Source of the DNA: Paraphaeosphaeria minitans | Taxonomy: Eukaryota; Ascomycota; Dothideomycetes; Pleosporales; Didymosphaeriaceae | Direction of reading: 5' to 3' | DNA length: 64,000 nt | Assembly: GCA_015832175.1 (NCBI GenBank) | Contig: WJXW01000001.1 | Coordinates: forward strand, 496,001-560,000 | Shown: positions 1 to 10,876 of the stretch, piece after piece | Numbering within the stretch: the stretch's first letter is position 1 | Layout of the letters: every line of letters begins with the position of its first letter | Notes under the pieces: generated by a model | Told to the model about the DNA's origin: nothing | The model's database searches: none | What the model saw: the letters and a program-made list of their open reading frames with translations, nothing else | Made by a program: the position numbers and the translations under genes

Positions 1-399
1 TTTCCTCCTCTGCGTGAGTAGTTCCAAAAGCACAGGCATCACCGGTAATTCTCACAAGCGACATGGCAATGCACGACAGAGGGAAAAACAAAGCATGTAC
101 CGATTTCCATTCCTGCATGGCCTTTGCCATTCAATCTTCAGAAACCCGAGCCACCAAAACCACGAGTGGTAGCATCTCGAACCGGTTGCAAGACCGCAAC
201 CATCCATCCATAAAAATACTGATTTCCATGTATGAGACTCCTCCGCGGATAGCTCTGACGGGGATAGGTCTTACCGATCGTCGCCAGCTGCCTGTTCGCG
301 GAGCAGTGAGAATTTTGTGTGGCAACCAGAGGCATAATTATCCCGTGGTGCCTTTAGCCCCTGTGAGGAGAAACCGTGAGGTTTCTCGCTGTGCTTGCT
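1..399. other. Left edge, no gene supported
   Basis: I see no convincing gene here. It is the 3' flank of the minus-strand gene that ends at 400. A short plus-strand open frame (63-428) has no recognisable features and overlaps the end of that gene. Confidence 0.5.
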
Positions 400-2751
400 T
401 CAGATCAGACTCTCCTGGGAGAGCGTAGAGACACGCGGCGAGGGGGCGATCGCCGGGTAGTCCGGTACCTTGACACGGTCGGACTGGTAGATCACCTGCG
501 AAAGCTCCATGAGCTTGGTCGTCAAGAGTCGAATACCGTCACCAGGACGCGGTTTGCCCGTGTGATCGAGCTTTGGCGGTTGCTCCGGTTCGTTCGGATC
601 ACAGAAGAGCCCATCGTTGGGGAGGAAGGTGGCCACGGTGTTTACCCATACACCATGTTCACCTTGTCGCAGTTGTTCTGTCGTAGCAAGGAGAGAACGC
701 CAGTCGCTGTGATAAACGTTCAGGCCCCAGCAAGAAATATTCGCGCCCGGGTACCACATTGAAGTGGCGTTGACTTTGTAGCCCGTCTTCTTGATGCTGA
801 AAGTATATATCTTGTCCAGACGGCCGGTCAAGAGTCCCAGCGAGAGGCCATGAGGGAATTCTAGAAAAGCCTGCTTCGATCCAGTGTCGTACTTTGGCTT
901 GATCTGAGTCTCATCGGCAAAGTGACGAATGGCCGTGGGGACCAGTGTCGCTTTCAACGGGATCATAGATGTGAGACTGAATTGCCAGCCTTTGCTCCTA
1001 CGACACTCGTTAGCGCATGCTCCGTTGCGTGACACAACTGCGTAGGACGAGCGTTCTGAACTTCTATCTGGATTACTCTTGCTTGACCATGTCCTGTCAA
1101 ATAGGTATGGTCCCACATTCCGTGCCCAACAAAGTGTTAGTGACTTACTCTCCGAGCTCCAAGAGCTTAATGTCAATGTTCTCTTTTGGCGCAATGCGTC
1201 CGGCCTCAAGGCGATAGAATTTCGTGTGCTCTGTACGCTTTTCATAGAGACCATCCTCGTCGACCATCCAGAGGGATTGAACGACGTAGGGTGATGAGGT
1301 GGACTGAGAAGCATTGGGGTCCTTAAAGACCCAGGTGCCGCGAAGTATCGGAAACCAACTCTCCGGACCATCAGCATCGGCAAGTCCAAGAAGATGATTC
1401 GCAGCAATAAGGCGCCCAAGGAGCTCTTCGCCACCCTTATTATCAAAAAGCCTACGCACGTCTTAGTTGGTTAGAGGAATAGATGCGCGCGAACATACCA
1501 ATGCTTGACTACGAAGTCCGATTCTTTCTGGGCCGTAACACCAGACAGGAATTTTTCCAGGTCAGGCTTCCCACCGGCGTCCGATATTGGTTGTTTCATG
1601 GCAAGACAGCCGAGGCGAATTGAGAGATCATGTGTGCCTTGTTCGTATCGGGCAATGTCAAGAGCTCGCTGGATCTCCGTCTGTAACTCGTATTGCTGCG
1701 CAAGCTGGAGATCCTGCCAGTAGTCATCAGGCTCGCTGCTTGTTATGGCGCAGCGTAAGAGGCGAGGGGAAATGGGATGCGTAGTGTGATCCGGCCACCA
1801 GCTCTCCGCTTTCTCGTAGACAACGCTCTCTTTTGTGCCTTCTCTCGCGTCCAGTATCATGTATGTTGGGTACGTGCCCTTGTTGAGTGCTAGTCGCACT
1901 TTTTCGAAAAGAACCTTGAGATGATGCTCGGCCGATCGAGCATTCCTGATATCGGATCCGCGTATTTCGAGGTGGTTCAATCCGGCTGCCATTTTTCAGT
2001 ATCGCCCTTAAGTAGCAGAGTGATCAATACACACCAGCTTTGATGTACACTTCATCCTCCATCCTAATAGCATCTAGCTTTGCGAGGCCAGCGCCGAACG
2101 CGTCCTTCATCGTCAATTCCGAGTCGCGGAGGTCCTGGGGCCAATCGACGGTGATCTGAAACTGGTCATTATGTGTAAAGCTATCCAGATGGTACCGCTT
2201 ACCAAACTTTTGTAAGTCATAGCCTCATCCTCTCCCATTTCTCTCAGGAACTTCTTCCTCCTCTCCTCCTGCTCCCTCTCCATGTGCTTCTGATACCATT
2301 CTTTTGGGTTGTGGGCCGGGAGCTTCACCCACCTGGTGGTCTCTGAGTTCTTCGTAATAGCATACTGAATCCATTCCTCGATCTTCTGGATGGCCTTTTC
2401 TACTTTTTCAGTCGTGCCGAACAGTTCAAACTTGACAATGACTGATCGACCGGTGCCTTCTTCGGATAGAGCTTGGGGGACAATTCGGCAGCCAGTCTCA
2501 TTTTCCCAAGTCATGAGGATTCGTGTACGCTCTGAGTCTTTTGTCTCACGACGGTATTCTGCAGGTACACGGATGACGCGATTGGGTGTGCGTCTGCTGT
2601 CGGGGTGGTCACCATCCGACTGGCCACGACCACGACCACGACCGCGACCACGATAGGCACCACTTCCCCTCGAATCGCCGCGTACAGTACCTCCCCGCGA
2701 GGAGCTGCCGCGTGGTGGGATTCCACGTAGTGGGGTTCCGCGTGCATGCAT
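400..2751 (-). CDS. RGG-rich fungal protein of unknown function, five exons
   Basis: Model: complement of 400-1093, 1149-1451, 1499-1985, 2035-2155 and 2203-2751, giving 717 residues. All four introns (47-55 nt) are GT-AG and keep frame. The start at 2751 follows an in-frame TGA three codons upstream. The N-terminus is rich in Arg-Gly (about residues 3-45, with an RGRGRGRGRG run), a feature of RNA-binding proteins. Next comes a stretch that looks KH-like or otherwise RNA-binding (RVIRVPAEYR..., about 57-140), then a Lys/Glu-rich helix (about 150-180). The long C-terminal part (about 185-717) resembles a family seen widely in dothideomycetes, possibly the one labelled DUF7905, but I cannot confirm that name. 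The first intron could end six bases earlier, at 2162, which would add Phe-Gln. Function is unknown; a role in RNA binding is inferred only from the RGG tract. Confidence 0.75.
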
Positions 2752-4545
2752 ACTGCTTCAACGCTTCGATATTCTGTGAGATGTCAACTGTGACCAGGAG
2801 ATTGGCAGCCATGCACTCACAGCCAAGGATCTTCAGGTTTGACAGGTTTTCATGTGTCTCGTATGGTAGTCGAGTTCGTATGTTGGTCGAGTCCCGAGTT
2901 TTGACAGCGTGTAGGTAGTCGACGTATGGTTGGCGATGATGGTCGTGGATTCGGCTTCAAGAAACGTGGGTGTAGCGTCGTAAGGCTATCTGCTCATTTA
3001 CGCGGCCTGACGTGGTCGAAAGAGCGAATGACGAACGGCAACAGGCTAATTTACTTGGTGTGTAACAGCACCACCGCAGTAAAACGATCGAAAAAAGATC
3101 AGACGATCAAAAAACGATCAAAAACGATCAAAAACGATCAAAAACGATCAAAAACGATCAAAAAAAATCAGACGATCAAAAACAATCAAAAACAGTCAGA
3201 AACAATTGAAAAAAGATCAGACGATCAAGAACAATTAAGAACAATCAAAAACGATCAAAAAGAACGATCAAAAAGCGATCAAAAAAAGGCACGTAAGTTC
3301 AATTGTTGCAAACCTCTTGGCAGTGACAATTGCGATACTGGCTGCTGTGTGGTAATCTTGTACGCCCCGAGGCTACAAAGATTGCGTTGACGAAGGTTGT
3401 TATGCCGCCTGGAAATCGCTCTGAGAGTGCACGAGAAAGTGAAAATGCACTCGTGGTGTTCTGGTATGAGCCGGTACGGTGGAGATTAAAAGTAAAGCAG
3501 CACGACTGCCTCTAGCACCGCGAGTGTTGCTAGAGACGGAAGGAGCATCCTAATGAGCACGCGTCGTTATCTGGCACTGCGACTAGATCAATCTTGCTCG
3601 TTGAAGCTCTACATATGCAGGGACATTGTAATCTAGATGTCTGTTCCATGCAGCTTCATGGACAAATTGTGCGGGAATGTTAGGTAGAGCCAAGCAAGAT
3701 GAACTGTCCAACGTGTGGACAGTGTCGAGGCCACCCACTGTCCGCCGTTCCTGCCTTTTCACCCATTTGAAATATATCTTGTCTGCGATTTCCCCAAGAC
3801 AGCGAATCAGTTGCAGCCAACATGGCCGTGTTGAGAAGAGAACTGGAGCGATATGTATAGACAATGCGAAAGAGCAAGCAGTAGGGGAACCCGGAAGCCC
3901 CCAAATTATACATGGAAGCCAACAGGGGAACTCAAAAATTGAAGTAGGAGGATCAACTAACCGCGGCGTCGTCAGGTCCCTACTGTATACAACCGCTGAA
4001 CGGGAATTAGTCTGCTGACGCCGCACGAAAAAGAGCAGGTATCCAGTCAGCTGGGACACATACCCCGCTGTTCTTGTGCTGTCTGATTTCCACTCCTACG
4101 AAAGGTTTCAGGCAGTTGAACATGGCGAGTCCAGAATCTAGTCACGCTCAACTTTCCTACTGCTGTCCACATGCAAGCTTGGGAGTTCCATTGACTGCGG
4201 AGAAGAGTTGGGTGGTATGGTGAGGATGGTTTTCCCCCTGCTGGTCATCAATTCGAAACCGAGAATATTGGCTAAAGCTGTCATGGTGTGCATGTATCGT
4301 CAGATGCGTCGAGATGAGCCTCAGGGCGCTGAGTCAGCTCGATGCGCGGAGGTGCACGAGCCACCCCGATCGATTTTCTGAGAACCATCATCGCGTCCAC
4401 CCTCAGGTATCTCACGCCCCACGAACCGTTCGTTGGCGTGCAGGCATCCCGACCAGTCAATTGAGCGTCGCGCGCGTTCACCCCCGAACCTAGACAGCAA
4501 TCCCCCCCGTCGACTCCCTGGGCGCATAGCCCGTCCTCGTCCAAG
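2752..4545. other. Intergenic, repeat-bearing
   Basis: The stretch between two divergently transcribed genes contains the GATC-bearing decamer array at 3081-3287. The longest open frame (3583-4059, minus) starts at GTG rather than ATG and has no recognisable family, so I do not call a gene. Confidence 0.5.
3081..3287. repeat. Degenerate tandem array of an AAAACGATCA decamer
   Basis: Five perfect copies of AAAACGATCA run from 3111 to 3160. Degenerate copies (AAACAATC, AGACGATC, AAAGCGATC) surround them over about 200 bp. The plus strand is strongly A-rich. Every good copy carries a GATC. The array is translatable as a Lys/Ser/Thr/Ile/Gln-rich peptide, but there is no sign that this is coding. 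Confidence 0.9.
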
Positions 4546-5220
4546 ATGTCGCTCGCTCCCGTTTCCAAGAAGATTGTCGCCTTCGGCAGCAATCAGGTCT
4601 TCATGCATGTCTCTACCACCCGTTTCTATCGCAATTGCTAACCCCCGTACAGGCCCAAGTTCACCGTTGCCCTGATCCGCACACCCAACCTCTCCCCTTA
4701 CCAAGCCAAGTTCCGCGTCCCCCTCAACTTCTGCAAGTACGACCTCCGCGATTATCTCTACCACGCCTACAACGTCAAAGTCCACAGCATCCGCTCCCTC
4801 GTCAAGCAGCTGCCCGTGCGCGACACTATCAAGCAGCCCCGCCACTGGTTCCGCCCCGAGAACGAGAAGTACATGACCGTAGAGATGGAGAAGCCGTTCG
4901 TGTGGCCAGAGGATCCGGAGAGCTGGCAGCCGTGGGGTCGAAAGGAGCGGGATGCTAGTATTGTGCAGAACCGGGCTGCCCAGGGCCTAAAGTCCCCTCG
5001 GGACCAGAGGGTCGACGCGAGGAAGCTAAGGCTCCAGGCTTTGGAGTTGCTGAACAAGGGTCCGGAGCCAAGCGTGAAGAAATGGGAGAAGCGAAGGACG
5101 CCTCAGATGCTGCATCACGAACTACTACCCTCGGAGAATTTCTCCCGCCTGTTGGGGTCCAAAACCAAACCAAATCAAGGCGAGGACATGTCGGCAATGC
5201 CAGCCTCGTCTAAAAGTTGA
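4546..5220 (+). CDS. Mitochondrial large-subunit ribosomal protein uL23m
   Basis: Exons 4546-4604 and 4653-5220 encode 208 residues. The product is the mitochondrial uL23 protein (yeast Mrp20 / YmL41), which binds 21S rRNA at the peptide exit tunnel. Diagnostic stretches are the N-terminal GSNQVFMPKFTVALIRTP, then PLNFCKYDLRDYLYHAYNV and the C-terminal KPFVWPEDPESW. The 48-nt intron uses a GC donor (GCATGT) with a GCTAAC branch point at 4637 and a TACAG acceptor. Only this donor restores the conserved V-F-M-P-K-F junction in frame; any nearby GT donor shifts frame or deletes conserved residues. It converges with the SprT-like gene downstream. Confidence 0.93.
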
Positions 5221-5790
5221 GGTGGACCAGACGGATTTGAACTCGAAACAGCCGCGTACGTAAACACTCGGACTTGTACATTCGATTGTAATATATTGTT
5301 GAGACTAGACGGCAAGGAGACGTATGTAGGATTGACCATCACACTTGAACATGTCAAGTATTCCAGTAACAGCCATTCCCGTGTCTTTATGAGCTTAAAA
5401 CGGATGCATGCGGCCGCGAACCCTATCCATGGCGACTGACTGACCCCCAGCACTACCCGCTCTTGCGTATATAAAAGCCTCCTCCCATCCCTCGCATGGC
5501 TTCCTCTCTTCTCCTCCCGGAATCCCCAAGCTTCTCCGGACCAAGGTGTCGGTCAAAGGAAACCAATAGACATAACTGTCCGGCTGCTCTGCACGTGGGA
5601 TCCACACAACCTGGCCCTAACTCTCACTTCGTGCTCCCTGGTGGAATCACGCGGTTTGGCTCCGCCACAAACGACTTGGGGTTGTCACGAGTGATCGACT
5701 TAACGTAGCTTTTCACTGACAGCGGCGCGTGTACCCATCCAGGGAACCACCTATCGATTAGCATCTTAAAACGTAAGCATCGTCGGTCTC
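5221..5790. other. Convergent intergenic region
   Basis: This is the 3' flank shared by the uL23m gene (+) and the SprT-like gene (-). I see no coding sequence or structured RNA in it. Confidence 0.5.
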
Positions 5791-6903
5791 TCAGCTGATG
5801 GCATCGGCTTTCCTCTTTCCACCGGAAGCTCCCAAAGAGGTGCTATTCCCGTCTTCAGGAAGTTCTGACCCTGCAGGAACTCCATTCTGGATGTTTAGTT
5901 TTTCTCTAGTCCGGTCTGACGCTTCAGGCGTTTTTTTCTCGACACCGGGCTTTGCGTTAGGCTTGAGCCACCCGTCGAGCTTGTTCTTCTGACGTCCTGC
6001 TCTTGCCTTCTTGCTCAGAGCTTCCATCTTCTTCTTCGTCGGTGCGGGTTCTTGAATCTTCGCGTATGTGCCGCCGCACGCGAATTGGTGCTTCGCCCAC
6101 CAGGAATCATGCTTTTCCTGGCGGGCGGTTCATGCTGCGTTTGACGAGACCGAAGTAGGGTGGTTGGTCTTTGCACGGCCCAGAGCACTGCCACACGTGC
6201 GTCCTGTAGCTATCCTATCCTCTAGCGTGAGTTTGTGCTGGTGGGCACGCTCTGGCAGATTTGGCTTACCACTTCGTCATGGAAGGTGTGGAAGATGGTG
6301 ATGTCGTAGCTGCCGTGAGAGTTGATAGCGTCGGCGAGGAGCTGGAAGCCCTCGCCATGGCCCGTACCATCGTCTCCACGGGAATACCACCACGAGGTCG
6401 TGATGAAAAAATACACGTGTGCAGCCTCGGGCAGCAGGGTGTTGATGGTGTCGGACCGGGGTCGGTACTGCAGCAGGGGCGTGCTCATCTTCAGTCTGAT
6501 CCTCGTGAATTTATTTGTTGCTGGATCCCTGGAAAGCTCGCATATGCATGCGCATCTACCGCAGGTCAGGAAGGTGGGCAGGAAACATAAGGAATTGTTT
6601 GCTATGAATAAAAGAGAAAGCAAGCTGCAGGCACAGCCGCATAGGTACAGCCGCGTAGCTTTGTTCATGGTCGCTTGCTTACAGAGTCAAACGGGGCGAC
6701 CACAACACCTCGACCCGGGGAAGTAGAAGCGTCCGGAAATACAAGACATTGTAGTGGCTAAAGAGTTCGTGGATGTCGACAAAAGGCTCTCCGTCACATA
6801 GTATCGCGTTGATGGCGTCCAGCGCCTGCTGCTGCTCGGCGGAGAGACTGTCAAGGGTGCCAATGGCCTCGAGGGCGGCGTCCTCGTCTGTCACAACGGA
6901 CAT
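5791..6903 (-). pseudogene. SprT/Spartan-like metalloprotease gene with lesions
   Basis: Exons 6683-6903, 6270-6555 and 5791-6214 (complement) give a clear SprT-like protein. Recognisable stretches are HELFSHYNVLYFRTLLLPRV, RPRSDTINTLL, GTGHGEGFQLLADAIN, FHTFHDEV, DSYRTHVWQC, PPYFGLVKRSMNRPP and CGGTYAKIQEP. Spartan-type proteases (SPRTN, Wss1 relatives) degrade DNA-protein crosslinks and need an HExxH zinc motif. Here the motif reads P-E-A-A-H: the first His codon is CCC (within 6427-6447). The usual LCAGIC motif reads LCACIC. Exon 3 is 424 nt long, one base too many: the frame ending in MNRPP and the frame starting at HDSWWAKHQ are offset by one near 6106-6125, and reading straight through meets TGA. 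Introns are 127 and 55 nt and canonical. It is either a recent pseudogene, a catalytically changed relative or, for the frameshift only, an assembly error. Confidence 0.8.
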
Positions 6904-7408
6904 GTTGCGGACCTTGCAGCGTCATCTACCTAGGGGTTGTCGGGCGCTGTCTCGGGGATGGAAGAAGGAAGGATGCAGATCGGGATCGGGATCGGGACGA
7001 GTGAATGGCGGGCAACGGGAGACAGGGATCACAGCCCTACGTTGCTAGCGTCAGGTTGCAGGAGGCGAGGCGTGGTTGACGTTGTTTCGCAGCCATGGGA
7101 GGAATCGACCCCCTTGACTGCCCTTGCTTTGACAAAGGTTGTCCCCGAGAGCTTGCGCCATCTGTTTACACCCGCACGTCTCTGTACATGCTGCGCTGGT
7201 CCATTTTGAAAGTGCGACGAAGCTGATCATACATATTGCGACCATTGCCCATGACGCATGTTGCTCCACATGCACAACATTCCACGCCCGCACAACTCGA
7301 TTGCGCCGCGCAGCCCTAACAACACCACCACCACCACCCACCCGCGTGTAGGAGCTTCCACTCGCCCCTGGATGCGGATGCGGACGTTTGCCGACGAATT
7401 CGACTGAG
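6904..7408. other. Divergent promoter region
   Basis: The 505 bp separate the starts of the SprT-like gene (-) and the TBC gene (+). It contains a short GATCGG repeat near 6978-6998 and pyrimidine/CCA-rich sequence just before the TBC start. No gene is supported. Confidence 0.5.
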
Positions 7409-10400
7409 ATGGCGGCCTCCGAAACGTTGGGCGCAGTTGATCTCGTGCGCACCTCGTCGCAGAACTCGCACGTCTCCAACGGCAGGAGGAACGGCACGGT
7501 GCGCGTCAGGCCTCTCAAACGCGCCTCGAATACCTCGCTGGGGCGTGCCCCCTCGCCTGCCGCTGACGACAAGAGCCTGACGTCGTTCCCCTCGCTGTCG
7601 CCCACCCCCGACTCGTCGCCCGTGCAGTCGCGTGTCAATGGCTGGTTCCGCTCTGCCGTGGGCGCGGGCGAGCCTGGCGACAAACAGCCCGAGAACATTC
7701 CTAGGAGCTCTCCAGACACCGTCGTAGCCCCCTCCCCGGCGACCGTCAAGAAGGTCACCCAGTCTACACAGCAGATGGTGGGCAGCCTGGTGCAGAGAAC
7801 AGGCTCCGTGCGAGACCGCTCTGCATTGTTCGACGACACTCCGCCCGACGCCAGCAACGTCCCCGGAAATGTCCACTATTCCAGCGACCAGAACATCCAG
7901 GATATGATCGCCCAGACGGGCGCAGTCGCCTTGGTGCGCCAGATGGCCGGGGACCTGGCACAGCGCGATGCGCAGATAACTGCTTTGCGACGAAGAGCCG
8001 AGGAGCGCGAGAGGATCCTTCGCAAGATGCTGCAAGAGTGCGAGGTTTCGAACATGGACATCGAGAACAGGCTGCGGGAATTGGAACGGGGCCGTGAACA
8101 CGCCCAGAACGTCCTCGCAGGTGCCAGAAAACGAGACAGCGAGAGCAATCTGCCTGGATTACACCCCGACGACCCCATGGATCAGCGCATCGCTCGAGCC
8201 ATGGAAGATGAAATCGCCGAGCACCCTGATGCTCTGGGCTTTGATTCGGGCAACAATGCGCTGGAGCTGGATAGCGCGTCAATTGATTCGACATCAGAGG
8301 CACCCAAGGGGCCGCGTGGCAATTGGAGGAGTTTGCTTTTCAGCGGAGCCAGTAGGAAGAGCAGCAGAGCCCCGTCAGTGGCGAGCTTGATTGACAGAGG
8401 CGCAGAGAGTATGTCAGCCCACACGCGATCCCGAGCCTCTAGCGGGGCGAAGACGACTCGCAAACCCATCAGTAACAACCTGTTTGTTCCGCCCGGCTCA
8501 GACCATGGCGCCATACCAACGCTACGTCGGCTGCAGAGTCAGGATCCTATTCAGGCTGACCAGTCTTCTCGGCGATCGTCAGGTTCGATCATGAACTGGA
8601 CTTTGAAGATGGTCGCTGGCAATAACCAAACACGCGCATCTGACAAGGGATATGCTGTACGAGGTCGCAAAAGTGCTACATCCGACCCCATGGACAGAAC
8701 GCCTTCCATCGACTCTGCCAAGACATCGCAATTGGCCAAGTCCGGCCCGCCAGCTGCTCAGCGTCGTGCAGGTCGGCTTCTTGGTCCCAACGGAACCATC
8801 AAAAGCGTCACAGGAGACGTTTCAAAAAGCGGATCAGTCAACCCCAGCTCTCAGCCCCCGGGTCGTGGTCTCAGCAGCCTGGGACCTGTAGAGATGGACA
8901 GAATTTTACCTGAAGATTCGCGGCCCCCAACATTGGTCCAAAATCACAACAGATTCACGACAAACAATGAATATCTTACCGATAGATTCGGATTCATATA
9001 CGACCAGCGCAGGAAAAAGAGACAAAGTGAAGCAGCCGCTGCACTGACCAAGCAAAAGCGCAGCAGCAATGTAGAGTCTTTGGGCAATCATCGATCTGCG
9101 CTGCACAACATGGGCTTGGAAGATGGTGAGGAGACAGCTCTCCGACGGACTCGCACCAATGACTCGCCTTCACCGTCACGTCCTGCTAGTAGTGGTTCGG
9201 AAGACCAACCGAACAAGATTCCTACCAAAACATGGGCCGACTATCTCAAGCTCGCTACCCATCCCACAGAACTTCTGTCACATACCCCTGCAACAGGTCC
9301 CATCACCACAATCGAAGCAGCCGAAACCGAGGTACTTGCTCCAAAACTGAGCCAGGTCGTAGTTGCCAAGCGAGGGTCTATGCCTTCTGCCAGTGCGAAC
9401 CCGGAGCCATCACCTTCACGGACCGTTGCTGCTAGAGGAGAATTCTCCATCTCTACGCCTTCTGGCCCAACGTCCCCTATCAGTCCCCTCCCACCGCAAA
9501 TCGACCCTGTCAAAGCGCTCCTTGAGCAGCTAACTGAACTCCATGATAATTTGCAGAAAGAGAAGATAATCAAATGGAACGAGTTCCTGCGCAAAGTCCG
9601 CGCTGAGCGGAAACGACAAGGCGAAGCAGTTGGTGTTGAAGGTCGCGGCAAAGGTCTTGATATGCCGGAGTCTCAGCTGGCCGATGGTGAAATCGTTGGT
9701 GTAGCGGGTCTCGGGAACAAGGGAAAGGTTGGGCGCGCAAAGTGGCAGGAGTTTCGTCGACTCGTGCTCGGAGGCATTCCAGTCACATATCGAGCGAAGA
9801 TCTGGGCCGAGTGCAGCGGGGCTTCTGCTCTTCGCGTTCCCGGCTACTACGAGGATCTCATCAACAACGGGAAGGACAACCCGAGCATCGTTGCGCAGAT
9901 CGAAATGGACATTACGCGGACGCTCACAGACAACATCTTCTTCCGCAAGGGCCCCGGAGTGCACAAGCTGAACGAAGTACTTCTCGCCTACTCGCGCCGC
10001 AATCCCGAGGTTGGCTACTGCCAAGGCATGAACCTTATCACCGCGTGCCTGCTGCTGATCATGCCTACCGCTGAAGACGCATTCTGGGTCCTCGCCACGA
10101 TGATCGAAAACATCCTCCCCCAAAACTACTACGACCAGCACCTCCTCACCTCCCGAGCCGACCAGTCCGTCCTACGCGAGTACGTCGTCGAACTGCTCCC
10201 CAAACTCTCCAACCATCTCGAGCTCCTAGAAATCGAGCTCGAAGCCCTCACCTTCCAATGGTTCCTCTCCGTCTTCACCGACTGCCTCTCCGCCGAGGCA
10301 CTCTACCGCGTGTGGGACATCATCCTCTGCATGCAGGACGGCTCAACCTTCCTCTTCCAAGTCGCCCTCGCTCTGCTCAAGCTCAACGAAAAGCAGCTGC

Positions 10401-10876
10401 TCCAGTGCGACACCCCCGCCGCAATATACCACTACATCAACCACCAGATGACCAACCACGCCATCTCCATCGACGGCCTCATCCAGGCGAGCGACGCGCT
10501 CAACAAGGTGGTCAAGCGCAAGGACGTCGAGGAGCGCCGCGCACGCGCCGTCGCGCACGAGATGGAGCTCATGCGGCAACGCGAGGAAGCGCGGGCAGAG
10601 CGGGCCCGCAGAGGCGCCTCCAAGATCTCGGAGGAGGCGGCGCCGGGCGGTGGCAGTGGCGGGCTGGACGAGCCGCTTGTGCAGAGGGCGCCGTCTCTCT
10701 CGGCGAGTCTGGATGCCGAGCTCTCGCTGCAGACGAGCCCGATGCGCACGCCGCTGTCGAGCGCAACGCGCAGGAGCGAGCAGGAGGAGGACGCCGAGCT
10801 GCTGAATCAGAGCTTGGAGAGCTTGTCTGCAAGGGCGCCCATGCCGATCGAGGAGGAGAGTTTGTGGCGCGCTTGA
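7409..10876 (+). CDS. TBC-domain Rab GTPase-activating protein
   Basis: A single exon encodes 1155 residues from the first ATG (AGATGGCGG context); the open frame extends upstream only through a TTG. The N-terminal half is Ser/Pro-rich and probably disordered, with a coiled coil at about residues 180-238. The TBC domain spans about 787-1020. It has the arginine finger in EMDITRTL (about residue 837) and the glutamine finger in YCQG (about 870), so it should be catalytically competent. TBC proteins stimulate GTP hydrolysis by Rab GTPases and so end membrane-trafficking signals. A charged helix (about 1030-1070, rich in Glu/Arg) follows. No GRAM domain is seen, so I would not equate it with yeast Gyp2/Mdr1; the Rab substrate is unknown. 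Confidence 0.93.
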   Translation: MAASETLGAVDLVRTSSQNSHVSNGRRNGTVRVRPLKRASNTSLGRAPSPAADDKSLTSFPSLSPTPDSSPVQSRVNGWFRSAVGAGEPGDKQPENIPRSSPDTVVAPSPATVKKVTQSTQQMVGSLVQRTGSVRDRSALFDDTPPDASNVPGNVHYSSDQNIQDMIAQTGAVALVRQMAGDLAQRDAQITALRRRAEERERILRKMLQECEVSNMDIENRLRELERGREHAQNVLAGARKRDSESNLPGLHPDDPMDQRIARAMEDEIAEHPDALGFDSGNNALELDSASIDSTSEAPKGPRGNWRSLLFSGASRKSSRAPSVASLIDRGAESMSAHTRSRASSGAKTTRKPISNNLFVPPGSDHGAIPTLRRLQSQDPIQADQSSRRSSGSIMNWTLKMVAGNNQTRASDKGYAVRGRKSATSDPMDRTPSIDSAKTSQLAKSGPPAAQRRAGRLLGPNGTIKSVTGDVSKSGSVNPSSQPPGRGLSSLGPVEMDRILPEDSRPPTLVQNHNRFTTNNEYLTDRFGFIYDQRRKKRQSEAAAALTKQKRSSNVESLGNHRSALHNMGLEDGEETALRRTRTNDSPSPSRPASSGSEDQPNKIPTKTWADYLKLATHPTELLSHTPATGPITTIEAAETEVLAPKLSQVVVAKRGSMPSASANPEPSPSRTVAARGEFSISTPSGPTSPISPLPPQIDPVKALLEQLTELHDNLQKEKIIKWNEFLRKVRAERKRQGEAVGVEGRGKGLDMPESQLADGEIVGVAGLGNKGKVGRAKWQEFRRLVLGGIPVTYRAKIWAECSGASALRVPGYYEDLINNGKDNPSIVAQIEMDITRTLTDNIFFRKGPGVHKLNEVLLAYSRRNPEVGYCQGMNLITACLLLIMPTAEDAFWVLATMIENILPQNYYDQHLLTSRADQSVLREYVVELLPKLSNHLELLEIELEALTFQWFLSVFTDCLSAEALYRVWDIILCMQDGSTFLFQVALALLKLNEKQLLQCDTPAAIYHYINHQMTNHAISIDGLIQASDALNKVVKRKDVEERRARAVAHEMELMRQREEARAERARRGASKISEEAAPGGGSGGLDEPLVQRAPSLSASLDAELSLQTSPMRTPLSSATRRSEQEEDAELLNQSLESLSARAPMPIEEESLWRA

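Noticed and set aside
3583..4059. 158-codon minus-strand frame
   Set aside because: It begins at GTG rather than ATG, has no recognisable motif and no splice context.
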